A stretch of 64,000 nucleotides of DNA from CBDFHF01 sp965247565 (GTDB lineage: Bacteria; Pseudomonadota; Gammaproteobacteria; Methylococcales; Methylomonadaceae): positions 868,001-932,000 of the forward strand of contig CBDFHF010000003.1 in the NCBI GenBank assembly GCA_965247565.1, in the 5' to 3' direction. The notes under the pieces were generated by a model. It made no database searches. It saw nothing but the letters and a program-made list of their open reading frames with translations, and was not told where the DNA came from. This document shows positions 53,364 to 61,513 of this stretch, one piece after another. The translations under genes and the position numbers were made by a program. Within the stretch, counting starts at the first letter, position 1; each line of letters begins with the position of its first letter.

Positions 53364-53981
53364 TCAAAGCTTTATTTGCAGCAATCCCGGATCTTTTTTC
53401 TCAGCCTGTAGCGCTTGCCACTCATCCGGGGTATGAGCTTTAACACTGACCGCATGAAGCTTGCCTGATGCCAGTGGTTCTTTTAAAGTTGCCATCACCA
53501 GTTGTTGCTTTTTTACCAAGGCTAAATCGTCAAATTGCGAGCTGACGACCGTGACTAACAAATCACAGCCCACTCCATCTACAATGACTTGCGCATCCGG
53601 TAGCCCTTGCTTTACTAATTGGGTAACTTGATCGGAGGTCAACGCGTCACTGGCAACTTGCTCATTTTTTGGCGCCGCAGTTTTTAACAACGGCAACAAA
53701 CTGCCATTGTTAGACATTTCTTCAACAATGTCACAACCACCGACTAACTCCCCATTAACAAACAGTTGGGGATAGGTTGGCCAATGAGAAATACTGGGTA
53801 GTTTTTCGCGGATAAAGGGGGCTTCAAGTACATTCACATAGGCGTAAGGGATATTGGTCGCATTGAGTATGCCGACTGTTTTGCCCGAAAATCCGCATTG
53901 CGGGTTAGCCGGTATACCTTTCATATACAGAATAATAGGGTTTTCTGTCAGTTGCTTATGGATTTTTTCTTCAGTTTTCAT
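53364..53981 (-). CDS. Monothiol glutaredoxin-BolA fusion protein
   Basis: 205-aa protein with two domains. Residues 1-105 are a Grx4/Grx5-type monothiol glutaredoxin: CGFS at Cys29-Ser32, WPTYPQLFVNGELVGGCDIV. Residues about 113-195 are a BolA domain: LTSDQVTQLVKQGLPDAQVIVDGVGCDLLVTVVSSQFDDLALVKKQQLV ... HAVSVKAHTPDEW. Grx and BolA normally pair as separate proteins around a [2Fe-2S] cluster. A nif-linked glutaredoxin (grx5nif) is known from Azotobacter; the fused form here should be a self-contained cluster carrier. Note that the BolA motif varies at the FxGKSxVxRH site. Confidence 0.88.
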   Translation of the reverse strand: MKTEEKIHKQLTENPIILYMKGIPANPQCGFSGKTVGILNATNIPYAYVNVLEAPFIREKLPSISHWPTYPQLFVNGELVGGCDIVEEMSNNGSLLPLLKTAAPKNEQVASDALTSDQVTQLVKQGLPDAQVIVDGVGCDLLVTVVSSQFDDLALVKKQQLVMATLKEPLASGKLHAVSVKAHTPDEWQALQAEKKDPGLLQIKL

Positions 53982-54050
53982 AAATCTCTCATGTGTAAAG
54001 AACCACGAAGCGTATACAATCCTTACACTTCATAGGAATATTCAATTGTG

Positions 54051-55325
54051 TTACCCAGCTTGTTGCCTGAGTTTGGTTTCAGCTTTTTTTACTAGCCGAA
54101 TCTCACCTTCCCCTTTAACCACCTCGCCATCAACAATACATTGTTCGACGTCATCAACAGAGGGAATATCAAACATGGTTTTGCGTAAGATTTGCTCCAT
54201 GATGCTGCGCAAGCCGCGAGCCCCAGTTTCACGTTCTATCGCTTTTTTAGCGATTTCAACCAACGCATCGCGTTCAAACTTCAACTCCACGCCTTCGAAA
54301 GCGAATAATTGCTGATATTGTTTGACTAAGGCATTTTTGGGTTCGGTTAACACTTGAATTAAAGAATCGACATCGAGTGCTTCCAGTGGTGCCAATACGG
54401 GAAAGCGGCCAATGAATTCTGGAATTAAGCCGAATTTACGCAAATCACTGGGCTGTGTAGCATTGAGCATATCGTCTAATGACGGCTTTTCGTTTGGATT
54501 ATTCACCTCGGCATGGAAACCAATGGCTGAATTGGTCGGCACCAAACGTTTTTCAACATATTTTTCCAAGCCTGGGAATGAGCCACCGGCAATAAACAGA
54601 ATATTACGGGTATCAATTGTGGATTCGCCGTCTTTGTTACTTTTGCCTTTACCTGAAATTTTGACGTGCGAACCTTCGACCAATCTTAATAATGCTTGCT
54701 GTACACCTTCGCCAGAGACATCTCGGGTGCCGGTCTGTTGTTCGGGACTGCGGGCGATTTTGTCAATTTCATCAATATAAACGATACCCCATTCAGCATT
54801 TGCCATATTACCTTCGGCAACATCCATTAATCTGACCAGGATATTTTCGACATCGTCACCGACATAACCGGCCTGCGTCAGCGTGGTGGCATCAGCAACC
54901 ACAAACGGAACACCAACAATTTTTGCCAGCGTGCTGGCCAACAGCGTTTTCCCTGTTCCCGACGGGCCGATCAGCAAGATATTCGATTTACCGATTTCTA
55001 CATCTTTGTCATAGTCACCCAAGCCGGCATCGCCACCTTCGTGCTTGAGGCGTTTGTAATGGTTATAAACCGCAACGGACAAGATTTCTTTAGCCAGATG
55101 CTGACCAATAACATATTGATCAAGATGCGCTTTAATCTTGGCAGGGATAGGCAAGGGCCCCTGCATTTCCGATAACTCTTTTTTCCGGCTCCAATTGGTG
55201 ACCACCTGATTGGCTAATTGCACACATGCTCCGCAAATGTAACCTTCAGCTCCTGCAATCAGAGGAACTGATGCAGACTGCTCGACACCACAAAACGAAC
55301 AGTGTTTGATTTCTTTATCACTCAT
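54051..55325 (-). CDS. clpX: Nif-associated ClpX ATPase
   Basis: 424-aa ClpX with the N-terminal zinc finger (Cys9, Cys12, Cys31, Cys34), Walker A GPSGTGKT (about 122-129), Walker B VYIDEIDKIA and the GYVGDDVE and pore regions. ATG 55325 overlaps the end of nifM by 8 bases; the upstream ATG would give an extra seven residues. This is the second ClpX copy typical of nif clusters (clpX2 in Azotobacter), thought to turn over nif proteins with ClpP; the housekeeping clpP/clpX is outside. Confidence 0.95.
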   Translation of the reverse strand: MSDKEIKHCSFCGVEQSASVPLIAGAEGYICGACVQLANQVVTNWSRKKELSEMQGPLPIPAKIKAHLDQYVIGQHLAKEILSVAVYNHYKRLKHEGGDAGLGDYDKDVEIGKSNILLIGPSGTGKTLLASTLAKIVGVPFVVADATTLTQAGYVGDDVENILVRLMDVAEGNMANAEWGIVYIDEIDKIARSPEQQTGTRDVSGEGVQQALLRLVEGSHVKISGKGKSNKDGESTIDTRNILFIAGGSFPGLEKYVEKRLVPTNSAIGFHAEVNNPNEKPSLDDMLNATQPSDLRKFGLIPEFIGRFPVLAPLEALDVDSLIQVLTEPKNALVKQYQQLFAFEGVELKFERDALVEIAKKAIERETGARGLRSIMEQILRKTMFDIPSVDDVEQCIVDGEVVKGEGEIRLVKKAETKLRQQAG

Positions 55326-56193
55326 GACTGCTTTCCCCGTATTCAAGGTTGGGTAAACTAGCTAACCAGGCACGCTGACAGGTACGTCGGGCGCGCTCTT
55401 TCATTAGCTGACGGATTTTCGGTGTTGCTTTTGCCAGAGACAGGGTTTCAGGCTTTTGAATGCTTTTGCACAATAGCACATGAAATCCGATTTCTGATTT
55501 GACTGCATCGCTAATTTGTCCGGTTTTTAAGTTAAACAGTACGTCATCGAGCTCGGGGTACAACGTGCCGCGTACCACTGTACCCAGGACGCCACCTTGT
55601 AAAGCGGTTGGGCATTCAGAATGCTTTAAGGCCAGATCAGCAAATTTATGCGGTTTTTTTTGTAATCTTTCAGAAATCTCCTGAGCACGAATTAAGGCCA
55701 TCTCTTCGGTGTTTTCAGGATATTCAGGGTTGACACTGATGAAGATATGACAAACTTCTCGCTTTTCGGGAAGATTGAATTGTTGGGCGTGCAGATGATA
55801 ATAAATGCCGATTTCAACTTCATTAATATGAGGTGCTCGGCTGGCAACCAGTTCAAGCACTGTGTTAACTTTACACTGACGATGCAAGGCAGCTCTCAGA
55901 TTTGCTTCATTAAGCTGGTTCTTTTCCAGATCGCTAAAAAAGCTGTCCTCATCGTGATAACGGTCGCGAATTTCCTGATAGGCTTGTTGCAGTTCGTGTT
56001 CAGTAATAATAACTGCCGCTGCTTCCGGCGCATTTAGAACCTTATTCTCAATCTTGAACTCGTTTAAGGCTTGAATTTTTGCCTGCTTTAACTCAGCTTC
56101 TGCCAATTCAGCGGGCGTTTTTTTAAATAACGCTAGCGCCGCCCTCAACAAACTGTAAGTATCTAGGTGTGCAGGTTTATCAGTTTTCGTCAT
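55318..56193 (-). CDS. nifM: NifM peptidyl-prolyl isomerase
   Basis: 291-aa NifM, which is needed to mature dinitrogenase reductase (NifH). N-terminal helical region to about 130, then a parvulin-type domain (REVCHIFISVNPEYP ... ALKHSECPTALQGGVLGTVVRGTLYPELDDVLFNLKTGQISDAV ... IGFHVLLC). ATG 56193 begins one base after the nifZ stop and gives MTKTDKPAHL; an ATG at 56211 would overlap nifZ. It ends inside the clpX start region. Confidence 0.92.
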   Translation of the reverse strand: MTKTDKPAHLDTYSLLRAALALFKKTPAELAEAELKQAKIQALNEFKIENKVLNAPEAAAVIITEHELQQAYQEIRDRYHDEDSFFSDLEKNQLNEANLRAALHRQCKVNTVLELVASRAPHINEVEIGIYYHLHAQQFNLPEKREVCHIFISVNPEYPENTEEMALIRAQEISERLQKKPHKFADLALKHSECPTALQGGVLGTVVRGTLYPELDDVLFNLKTGQISDAVKSEIGFHVLLCKSIQKPETLSLAKATPKIRQLMKERARRTCQRAWLASLPNLEYGESSHE

Positions 56194-56194
56194 A

Positions 56195-56674
56195 TCAAAA
56201 CTCTGGTTCATTAAATGACTCAGGGTGTGCCGGCGCTAGCGCTGTTTCAGGCACTTGCAGGGTTCTGCCCTGAAATGCGACATGATATTGAATCAATTCA
56301 TTGTCCCTGATTACCTTAAAAACTTCGCCTTCAGTTCCCCTGGGAAACAGCACTTTTCCTTGCATGCCTAAATCAATCGTACAAACAACTTTATCTCTAA
56401 ACTCGAAGCGACTGGGGTTCCAGGGTTCGTCGGCGCCGATTAACTCTTCCAGACGACAACCGACCATCTTTCCATGATTTAAGAAATGCACAGTAAAAAT
56501 CACCTGGTCTTGGAGAAATGTACCGACTTCAATAACATTGCCGACACTGCCACGACGAATCAATAGCGTACCCACATCTAAACCGGGGTAAGTACCATCG
56601 TTACGGACGTTTCTAGTGACACGGACCGATTCACCATATTCGAACCGACCTTCATCGTAGCGTTCGGGTTTCAT
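56195..56674 (-). CDS. nifZ: NifZ, MoFe-protein maturation factor
   Basis: 159-aa NifZ with two similar beta domains: about 8-80 (FEYGESVRVTRNVRNDGTYPGLDVGTLLIRRGSVGNV) and 88-150 (FEFRDKVVCTIDLGMQGKVLFPRGTEGEVFKV). NifZ helps form the second P-cluster half of dinitrogenase. The start overlaps the nifW stop (ATGA). The lone single-domain relative is near 35.8 kb. Confidence 0.93.
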   Translation of the reverse strand: MKPERYDEGRFEYGESVRVTRNVRNDGTYPGLDVGTLLIRRGSVGNVIEVGTFLQDQVIFTVHFLNHGKMVGCRLEELIGADEPWNPSRFEFRDKVVCTIDLGMQGKVLFPRGTEGEVFKVIRDNELIQYHVAFQGRTLQVPETALAPAHPESFNEPEF

Positions 56675-56988
56675 GTTTTTATGTCGTCTAACGAAACAAA
56701 CGCCGTTTGCGATGCTTCGCCCATTGCAAACACCTTGAATACTTTTTCGGTTTGGGCGTCGGACTCAACAAAATCTTGATAAGCACGCTGCAATAATTTG
56801 CTATACACCGCTCTTTTCGGAACTTCGCCTTCCGGCATTTCGTCGCCCGCTTTCAACAAATAATCATGAAAGCGCTGCAAGATATGCAACCGGTTGACGT
56901 GCACCACGCTTGGTTCATAGTCCAATTGAAAATATTGCAAAAAATCTTCAGCGGATTCCAGCTCTTCCAAATCATCTTCAAAACTCAT
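56671..56988 (-). CDS. nifW: NifW, nitrogenase-stabilising/protective protein
   Basis: 105-aa NifW. MSFEDDLEELESAEDFLQYFQLDYEPSVVHVNRLHILQRFHDYL is the characteristic N-terminus. GGAG before ATG 56988 fixes the start. NifW associates with the MoFe protein and protects it from oxygen. It is followed by nifZ and preceded by a tiny membrane protein gene. Confidence 0.93.
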   Translation of the reverse strand: MSFEDDLEELESAEDFLQYFQLDYEPSVVHVNRLHILQRFHDYLLKAGDEMPEGEVPKRAVYSKLLQRAYQDFVESDAQTEKVFKVFAMGEASQTAFVSLDDIKT

Positions 56989-57004
56989 GGGTTTTCTCCG
57001 GTAA

Positions 57005-57115
57005 TTAAATAGGGCCAACAACAGAGCTGTCCTGCATTAGCAGATAAAGTGCCAGAATAATGAATGTCGCTAAGGCCGCCGCGGCCAATATGTAATCAGC
57101 TTTTACTTTTATCAT
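57005..57115 (-). CDS. Small single-helix membrane protein, 36 aa
   Basis: A frame of 36 codons between the TPR gene and nifW, starting ATG 57115 after GGGCGAG. It reads MIKVKADYILAAAALATFIILALYLLMQ for residues 1-28 in two halves: a charged start (MIKVKADY), then one hydrophobic helix (about 9-27), ending DSSVVGPI. It fills the only gap in an otherwise tightly packed operon, and its stop is 16 bases from nifW. Coding status is inferred from start, ribosome site and the clean transmembrane pattern. Confidence 0.6.
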   Translation of the reverse strand: MIKVKADYILAAAALATFIILALYLLMQDSSVVGPI

Positions 57116-57170
57116 GATCTCGCCCTATTAATTTAAGCTTTGAAAACTGCAATGATTAATGACCTCATCA

Positions 57171-57677
57171 TTACGTAACTACATCTGCTTTACGCTTAAG
57201 CACTAACTCTAATAATCCTAATGCGCCGATTCTGTCCTTGCTGTCCAAACTCACCAGTTTTTCAAATATGGCTTGGCTGATATCCAGGTTCTCCAAGCGC
57301 ATATTTAGAAAACCAATGGCCTTCAGGGTAAATAAGTACAATCTGACCTGTGTTAGTAATTCAGCTGGGGTACTAGCAATATGGCTCAGCTCCAACAAAC
57401 GCCAGTTTTCGGGAAATGACACCTTGGGCCTAATCACTGCCAATGCGTTAGTGGTTACCGCTAATGCATCTTCCAGGCGATGTTGGTAATAATAAAACCG
57501 GTTTAACGCTACCAGCACATTTAAGGATTCAGGTGCCAACGAATAAGCTTTCAATAAAGGTTGCTCAGCTTCTCCATCCGCGTAATTCGCTGCAGCAGTA
57601 GCAATCAATTCTTTAACGCCGGCAACATCGGGCTCCTCAAAATACAAACCTTGCGCTTCAAAATCTAACAGATCCAT
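57171..57677 (-). CDS. Nif-associated TPR-like protein, paralogue 1
   Basis: 168-aa helical protein with tetratricopeptide-like repeats (LLKAYSLAPESLNVLVALNRFYYYQHRLEDALAVTTNAL ... LYLFTLKAIGFLNMRLENLDISQAIFEKLVSLDSKDRIGA). Related in layout to the protein at 63174-63671: both have the ALxxFYxxQxRLxDA, the YxxxLKAxxFxxxRxxxxxxA and the LxxLDxKDxxGAxxxxxL patterns. It abuts cysE (start next to cysE stop). TPR folds bind proteins, so a nitrogenase assembly adaptor is possible. Confidence 0.75.
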   Translation of the reverse strand: MDLLDFEAQGLYFEEPDVAGVKELIATAAANYADGEAEQPLLKAYSLAPESLNVLVALNRFYYYQHRLEDALAVTTNALAVIRPKVSFPENWRLLELSHIASTPAELLTQVRLYLFTLKAIGFLNMRLENLDISQAIFEKLVSLDSKDRIGALGLLELVLKRKADVVT

Positions 57678-58469
57678 TTATGCCCCCGCAGCCTGTTTTA
57701 TCTGAGTTTCTTTTCTTGGAGTGCAAATGCTTTCCGCATCGCATACATCACAACTATCCTCTGCTAGCACTTTATTCTCCAATTTTTGATTCGCTTCCAG
57801 CTCATCAATCCTTTCGATCAAACAGGCTATCGCTTTACCAACCGGATCAGGAATCAGATGATGATCCAGATCAATGCCATGCAGGTTTTGAATCTGAGTA
57901 CCTTTGGTTTGAATCACCCTTCCAGGGATTCCCACCACCGTACAACAGGCAGGAACATCCTTAACAACAACCGAATTGGCTCCAACACGCACATTGTTGC
58001 CCAAAGTAATTGCCCCAAGAATTTTGGCACCCGACCCCACCATGACGTTGTTACCGAGCGTTGGATGGCGCTTTTCCTTGTTCCAAGTTGTACCACCCAG
58101 AGTTACGCCGTGATAAAGGGTGACATCGTTACCTATTACTGCTGTTTCACCAATAACCACGCCCAGAGCATGATCGATAAACAGGCGGCGACCAATGACG
58201 GCAGCCGGGTGAATGTCCACACTGGTAATCATTTTGCTGAAAGCGGCCAGAATTCTGGCGGTTAACCGCCAATCTGCATGCCATAATTGATGGGTAATTC
58301 GATGCATCAACACTGCATGAACACCCGCATAAGTCAGCAATATCTCCCAAATGCTATGCGCTGCCGGGTCACGTCCAAATACACAATAAACATCCTCTCG
58401 CCACTGGGCAAAAAAACTCAACGGCTTATCTAAATTGATTTTTGTGTTGTCGGACATGACCATCACCAT
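57678..58469 (-). CDS. cysE: Serine O-acetyltransferase, nif-linked
   Basis: 263-aa left-handed beta-helix acetyltransferase (CysE/EpsC type). The active region GRRLFIDHALGVVIGETAVIGNDVTLYHGVTLGGT has the catalytic His pair; hexapeptide repeats follow. The C-terminus carries Cys-rich DSCDVCDAESIC, not usual for the family. It makes O-acetylserine for cysteine, the sulfur source of NifS, as cysE1 does in Azotobacter. The start overlaps the stop of the preceding small gene (TAATG); ATG 58457 is an alternative. Confidence 0.93.
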   Translation of the reverse strand: MVMVMSDNTKINLDKPLSFFAQWREDVYCVFGRDPAAHSIWEILLTYAGVHAVLMHRITHQLWHADWRLTARILAAFSKMITSVDIHPAAVIGRRLFIDHALGVVIGETAVIGNDVTLYHGVTLGGTTWNKEKRHPTLGNNVMVGSGAKILGAITLGNNVRVGANSVVVKDVPACCTVVGIPGRVIQTKGTQIQNLHGIDLDHHLIPDPVGKAIACLIERIDELEANQKLENKVLAEDSCDVCDAESICTPRKETQIKQAAGA

Positions 58470-58672
58470 TAGTTAATGCTCCAAGTCGTTTTACCCGGAA
58501 CAGACCTGCCCGGGATTCTAAAAAACGAACCGGGGTATCGGTCATCCTGATCGGGAATATCCAGGTTAGCCATCGCAATAACACTTTTGTTAGTTTGATT
58601 GCTTTCTGGCAATTGCGTTTCTATGTTCTGCAATGCCGGCTCAACTGCATAGTATTCGCTTACATATTTCAT
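58469..58672 (-). CDS. Unknown 67-aa protein between nifV and cysE
   Basis: Small protein with no known domain: KYVSEYYAVEPALQNIET, then a polar middle and a conserved-looking end (DLDIPDQDDRYPGSFFRIPGRSV-type, actual NLDIPDQDDRYPGSF). No Cys. It lies 11 bases after nifV and its stop overlaps the cysE start, so it is translated in the operon. In Azotobacter nifV and cysE1 are adjacent without it. I cannot name a function. Confidence 0.65.
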   Translation of the reverse strand: MKYVSEYYAVEPALQNIETQLPESNQTNKSVIAMANLDIPDQDDRYPGSFFRIPGRSVPGKTTWSIN

Positions 58673-58683
58673 AATTGCCTCGC

Positions 58684-59808
58684 CTAAAGATCCTGATGAA
58701 ATCGGTTTAGATCAACTGCGTTTGGCGAATGCTTTGATTCGCAAACAAAGCGCCTGACTTGAGTTAGTAAAGCCTGTGCCTGTGTTCGGGTAACCGGAAT
58801 TCCCATTTGCTGATAAGCATGAATAACCCCCTGTGTACCGGAATGTTTACCTAATACGAGTTGATGGCTGCGACCTACCACAGCCGGATCAACCCCCTGA
58901 TAATTCTTTGGATCTTTTAACAAGCCATCCACATGAATGCCCGCTTCATGACTGAACACGTTTTTACCAACCAAGCTTTTGCGGCTACCAATGGCGTCAC
59001 CGGATGCCTTGGCAACTTGTTCGGAGAGAGTCGGAAAATTCTGCAGCGAGATGCCCGTATCAAAGCCGTATAACTGCTTCAGACCCACCACGACTTCTTC
59101 CAGAGCCGCATTCCCAGCTCGTTCACCCAAACCATTCACCGTAGTATTTAAGTGTGTTGCTCCAGCGACCGCCGCCGCTAGAGTATTGGCAGTCGCAAGC
59201 CCTAAATCATCGTGGGCGTGCATTTCAATTTCCAGATGAGTGGCGGCTCTTAACTTTTTGATGGTATCGAACACACCGAACGGCTCCATAATTCCGACGG
59301 TATCGGCGAACCGAATTCTGCTGGCTCCAGCGTGTTCAGCTGTTTCTGCCATGCGGATTAAAAAGTCCACATCGGCACGCGATGCGTCTTCCATGCCAAC
59401 ACAAACATCCAAGCCAAGATCTTTTGCTTCCTGAACGCAGCTGCTGATCGTGCTTAACACCCACTCTCGACTTTGCTTTAATTTGTGTTGGATATGCTGA
59501 TCAGACGCTGAAATGGATAAATCGACTTTATGTACATTCAAACCCAAACAAGTATGCAAATCGTCACGACGCATTCTTGACCAGACCAGCAGTTTTGCAG
59601 GCAACTTCAATGCCGCAATCGCTTTGATTTCTTCTCTTTCCACCGCACCCATGGCCGGAATGCCTATCTCCAATTCCTGTACACCTAAGCCCGCTAGCTG
59701 CGTTGCAATTGCCAGCTTCTCATCCAGCGAAAACGCCACACCGGCAGACTGCTCGCCATCCCTGAGCGTGGTGTCGTCTATGATGATCTGGCGGTTTTGA
59801 GTTTTCAT
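58684..59808 (-). CDS. nifV: NifV homocitrate synthase
   Basis: 374-aa homocitrate synthase that supplies the organic ligand of FeMo-co. HMGL-like barrel: IIDDTTLRDGEQSAGVAF (metal and substrate site) at about 9-26, then EMHAHDDLGLATANTLAAAVAGATHLNTTVNGLGERAGN and HEAGIHVDG. The class and length match NifV rather than 2-isopropylmalate synthase, which has a longer regulatory domain. First gene of the long nif operon; the leader has a palindrome at 59821-59837. Confidence 0.95.
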   Translation of the reverse strand: MKTQNRQIIIDDTTLRDGEQSAGVAFSLDEKLAIATQLAGLGVQELEIGIPAMGAVEREEIKAIAALKLPAKLLVWSRMRRDDLHTCLGLNVHKVDLSISASDQHIQHKLKQSREWVLSTISSCVQEAKDLGLDVCVGMEDASRADVDFLIRMAETAEHAGASRIRFADTVGIMEPFGVFDTIKKLRAATHLEIEMHAHDDLGLATANTLAAAVAGATHLNTTVNGLGERAGNAALEEVVVGLKQLYGFDTGISLQNFPTLSEQVAKASGDAIGSRKSLVGKNVFSHEAGIHVDGLLKDPKNYQGVDPAVVGRSHQLVLGKHSGTQGVIHAYQQMGIPVTRTQAQALLTQVRRFVCESKHSPNAVDLNRFHQDL

Positions 59809-59820
59809 AATTCACCGTAG

Positions 59821-59837
59821 GGTACGCAGTGCGTACC
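59821..59837. repeat. Palindrome in the nifV leader
   Basis: GGTACGCAGTGCGTACC is a perfect 8-bp palindrome with one central base, 13 bases before the nifV start codon. A second related TACGCCATGCGTACC copy occurs at 59859-59874. It could fold near the ribosome site or be a short dispersed repeat. Confidence 0.55.
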
Positions 59838-59896
59838 ATTATTTAGCTTTTGAAAAGTTACGCCATGCGTACCTAACAAACTTTAATAATCAATGC

Positions 59897-59912
59897 AGCA
59901 AATTACTTGCCA
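59897..59912 (-). promoter_or_regulatory. Sigma-54 promoter of the nifV operon
   Basis: On the minus strand TGGCAAGTAATTTGCT has TGGCA, a 10-base GG-GC spacing and TTTGC, close to consensus. Predicted transcription start about 59886. Confidence 0.8.
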
Positions 59913-59996
59913 ACTGACCGATTAGCAGAAATAGGGGGATGCAAGCCTTGATTGATGCGGTTCCGACAGAACAATACAGCGCAAAGACAAAGAAAT

Positions 59997-60012
59997 TGTC
60001 GCAAAGCCGACA
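59997..60012. promoter_or_regulatory. NifA-type upstream activator site (nifV operon)
   Basis: TGTCGCAAAGCCGACA matches TGT-N10-ACA and is centred about 118 bases upstream of the predicted nifV transcription start. Confidence 0.75.
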
Positions 60013-60046
60013 AAAGGGGAATGGGTAAATTTGGATAAAACGTAAG

Positions 60047-60259
60047 GTGGCAAAAAGAGCCGTAAAGCGACATTCAAACGGTGGGCAATGCTTTTCTGCT
60101 CACCGTTATCCTTTAATGGTTTTTATTCAGCATGGGCACAAAAAGCAAGACCGCGATCTATTAATTTGTTTCGGGCAGCGCTTTTATGTGATGCGCTATC
60201 GACTTGATGACGACAGTATTGTGATATTAAAGATCTGGAATGCGCTTGAGGACAGATGA
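60047..60259 (+). pseudogene. ParE/RelE-type toxin remnant
   Basis: The last 35 codons (RDLLICFGQRFYVMRYRLDDDSIVILKIWNALEDR, shown in part: FYVMRYRLDDDSIVIL) resemble the C-terminal half of ParE toxins. The N-terminal half does not, and no antitoxin gene is upstream. It begins with GTG 35 bases from a NifA site. A decayed toxin fragment is the best reading; a short unrelated ORF is possible. Confidence 0.5.
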
Positions 60260-60289
60260 CTCAGTCGTAGGCCGGACAACGACTTGATC

Positions 60290-60396
60290 GTTGCCCGACA
60301 GGGTCGCTGTAAATGATAAATAGGCGAACAGATTTTAAGATCGTTCCAGAAGGAAATATCAAAATGTTGGGCACGAAAAGCGTGTGCCCAACCTAC
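60290..60396. repeat. Direct repeat, copy A
   Basis: About 107 bases starting GTTGCCCGACAGGGTCG, through GATAAATA, ATTTTAAGATC and AAATGTTGGGC, ending in a GTTGGGC...GCCCAAC hairpin. It closely matches copy B at 61411-61513. The two copies flank the Calx-beta gene in the same orientation. Confidence 0.75.
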
Positions 60397-60401
60397 CTGC
60401 C

Positions 60402-61241
60402 TTAATCGTTATCGCTAATTTCGACCGTGGCAGATTTGGATGCGCTTAGTTTATATGCACCCGCTTTTTTGAGTTTGAGCGTCACTTTCTCTGTTTTTTC
60501 TACCTTTAAATCGTCGACAGGTGCAATATCTACCGTGGCAGATGACTGACCCGCTGGAATGGTCACTTTGGATTTGATTTTTGTGTAATCCTTACCATTT
60601 TTGGCCGTGCCGGAAATGGCATAGGCAACGGTTAGGTTCTTGCTCCTGGGGGCATCAAACTTAATCAGGAAGCGACCGTTAGTGGGGCCCGCTTCAGACG
60701 CGTTAGCTTGGTCTGCAGTTAAAGTGACGGTAGGTTTGCCGGAAGTAACCGTTCCACCGCCTGTTGTGCTACCGCCCGATCCTTTAACAGAAACGATGAC
60801 ATAGGGAATGTCGTTAATGGTATAGGTTTCGGCAGAGCGGGTAAAATTAGAATTAGGGCTTTGTTTTTCGTGAATCATCCAATAGTCTAGCGAATCGATA
60901 AACTTACCCTCGATAGCATTCAGTGTAGCAAGGTCAGTTTCTGCTTTTGTTCTATTTTCGCTGGGAATTGGTTCAAGAACGAAGATCTCCTCTCTAATTC
61001 TGTCATTTAAGATAAATCCTTCTTTTACATAAAGCTTACCATGTTCTACCGTATAAATAGGTTTGGCGTGCGGATCATTACATGTGTCGCAGGGGTAATA
61101 TTTACCGGAGAAAGTGTAGCGGGTTAGCGTCCACGGATAGGAATTCGAGACAGAATATACCATCTGGCTAGTCGCTAGCAACGATAGGGTTAGTAGAAAT
61201 AAAACGGTGGTTTTACGATAATATTGTTTGATTGGTTCCAT
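60402..61241 (-). CDS. Exported Calx-beta domain protein
   Basis: 279-aa secreted protein. A basic N-terminus and hydrophobic segment (TTVLFLLTLSLLATSQMVYS) form a signal peptide. The middle (about 35-150) is unknown and contains CDTC. The C-terminal Calx-beta domain (about 168-275: TVTLTADQANASEAGPTNGRFLIKF ... AISGTAKNGKDYTKI ... ITIPAGQSSATVDI-like) has the Asp/Glu positions that bind Ca. Ends in DND. Flanked on both sides by a direct repeat; probably a recent insertion. Function unknown. Confidence 0.75.
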   Translation of the reverse strand: MEPIKQYYRKTTVLFLLTLSLLATSQMVYSVSNSYPWTLTRYTFSGKYYPCDTCNDPHAKPIYTVEHGKLYVKEGFILNDRIREEIFVLEPIPSENRTKAETDLATLNAIEGKFIDSLDYWMIHEKQSPNSNFTRSAETYTINDIPYVIVSVKGSGGSTTGGGTVTSGKPTVTLTADQANASEAGPTNGRFLIKFDAPRSKNLTVAYAISGTAKNGKDYTKIKSKVTIPAGQSSATVDIAPVDDLKVEKTEKVTLKLKKAGAYKLSASKSATVEISDND

Positions 61242-61410
61242 TTTCAGTTCTTTTCTGTAGTTAAATTAATACGGTATTTTAGCTTTATCAGGCGTTATAG
61301 CCTGGCAAAGGCCAGACGGCATTATATGCGAATTAACAGCCTATTGGCCTACAGGATTTCTGGTCAATCCAAATCATCCACTATAGTGTATGTCGAACAA
61401 CAGCTTTATA

Positions 61411-61513
61411 GTTGCCCGACAGGGTCGGTGTAAGCGATAAATATGCGAACGAATTTTAAGATCATTCCAAATAGAAAAATCGAAATGTTGGGCGCGAAAA
61501 GCCGGCGCCCAAC
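61411..61513. repeat. Direct repeat, copy B
   Basis: Second copy of the 107-base repeat, with GTTGCCCGACAGGGTCG, GATAAATA, GCGAAC, ATTTTAAGATCATTCCA and AAATGTTGGGC, ending GGCGCCCAAC. Differences from copy A are scattered single bases and small indels. The rest of the 61242-61819 gap shows no gene; the short frame at 61648-61926 overlaps the DUF364 gene and is not convincing. Confidence 0.75.
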
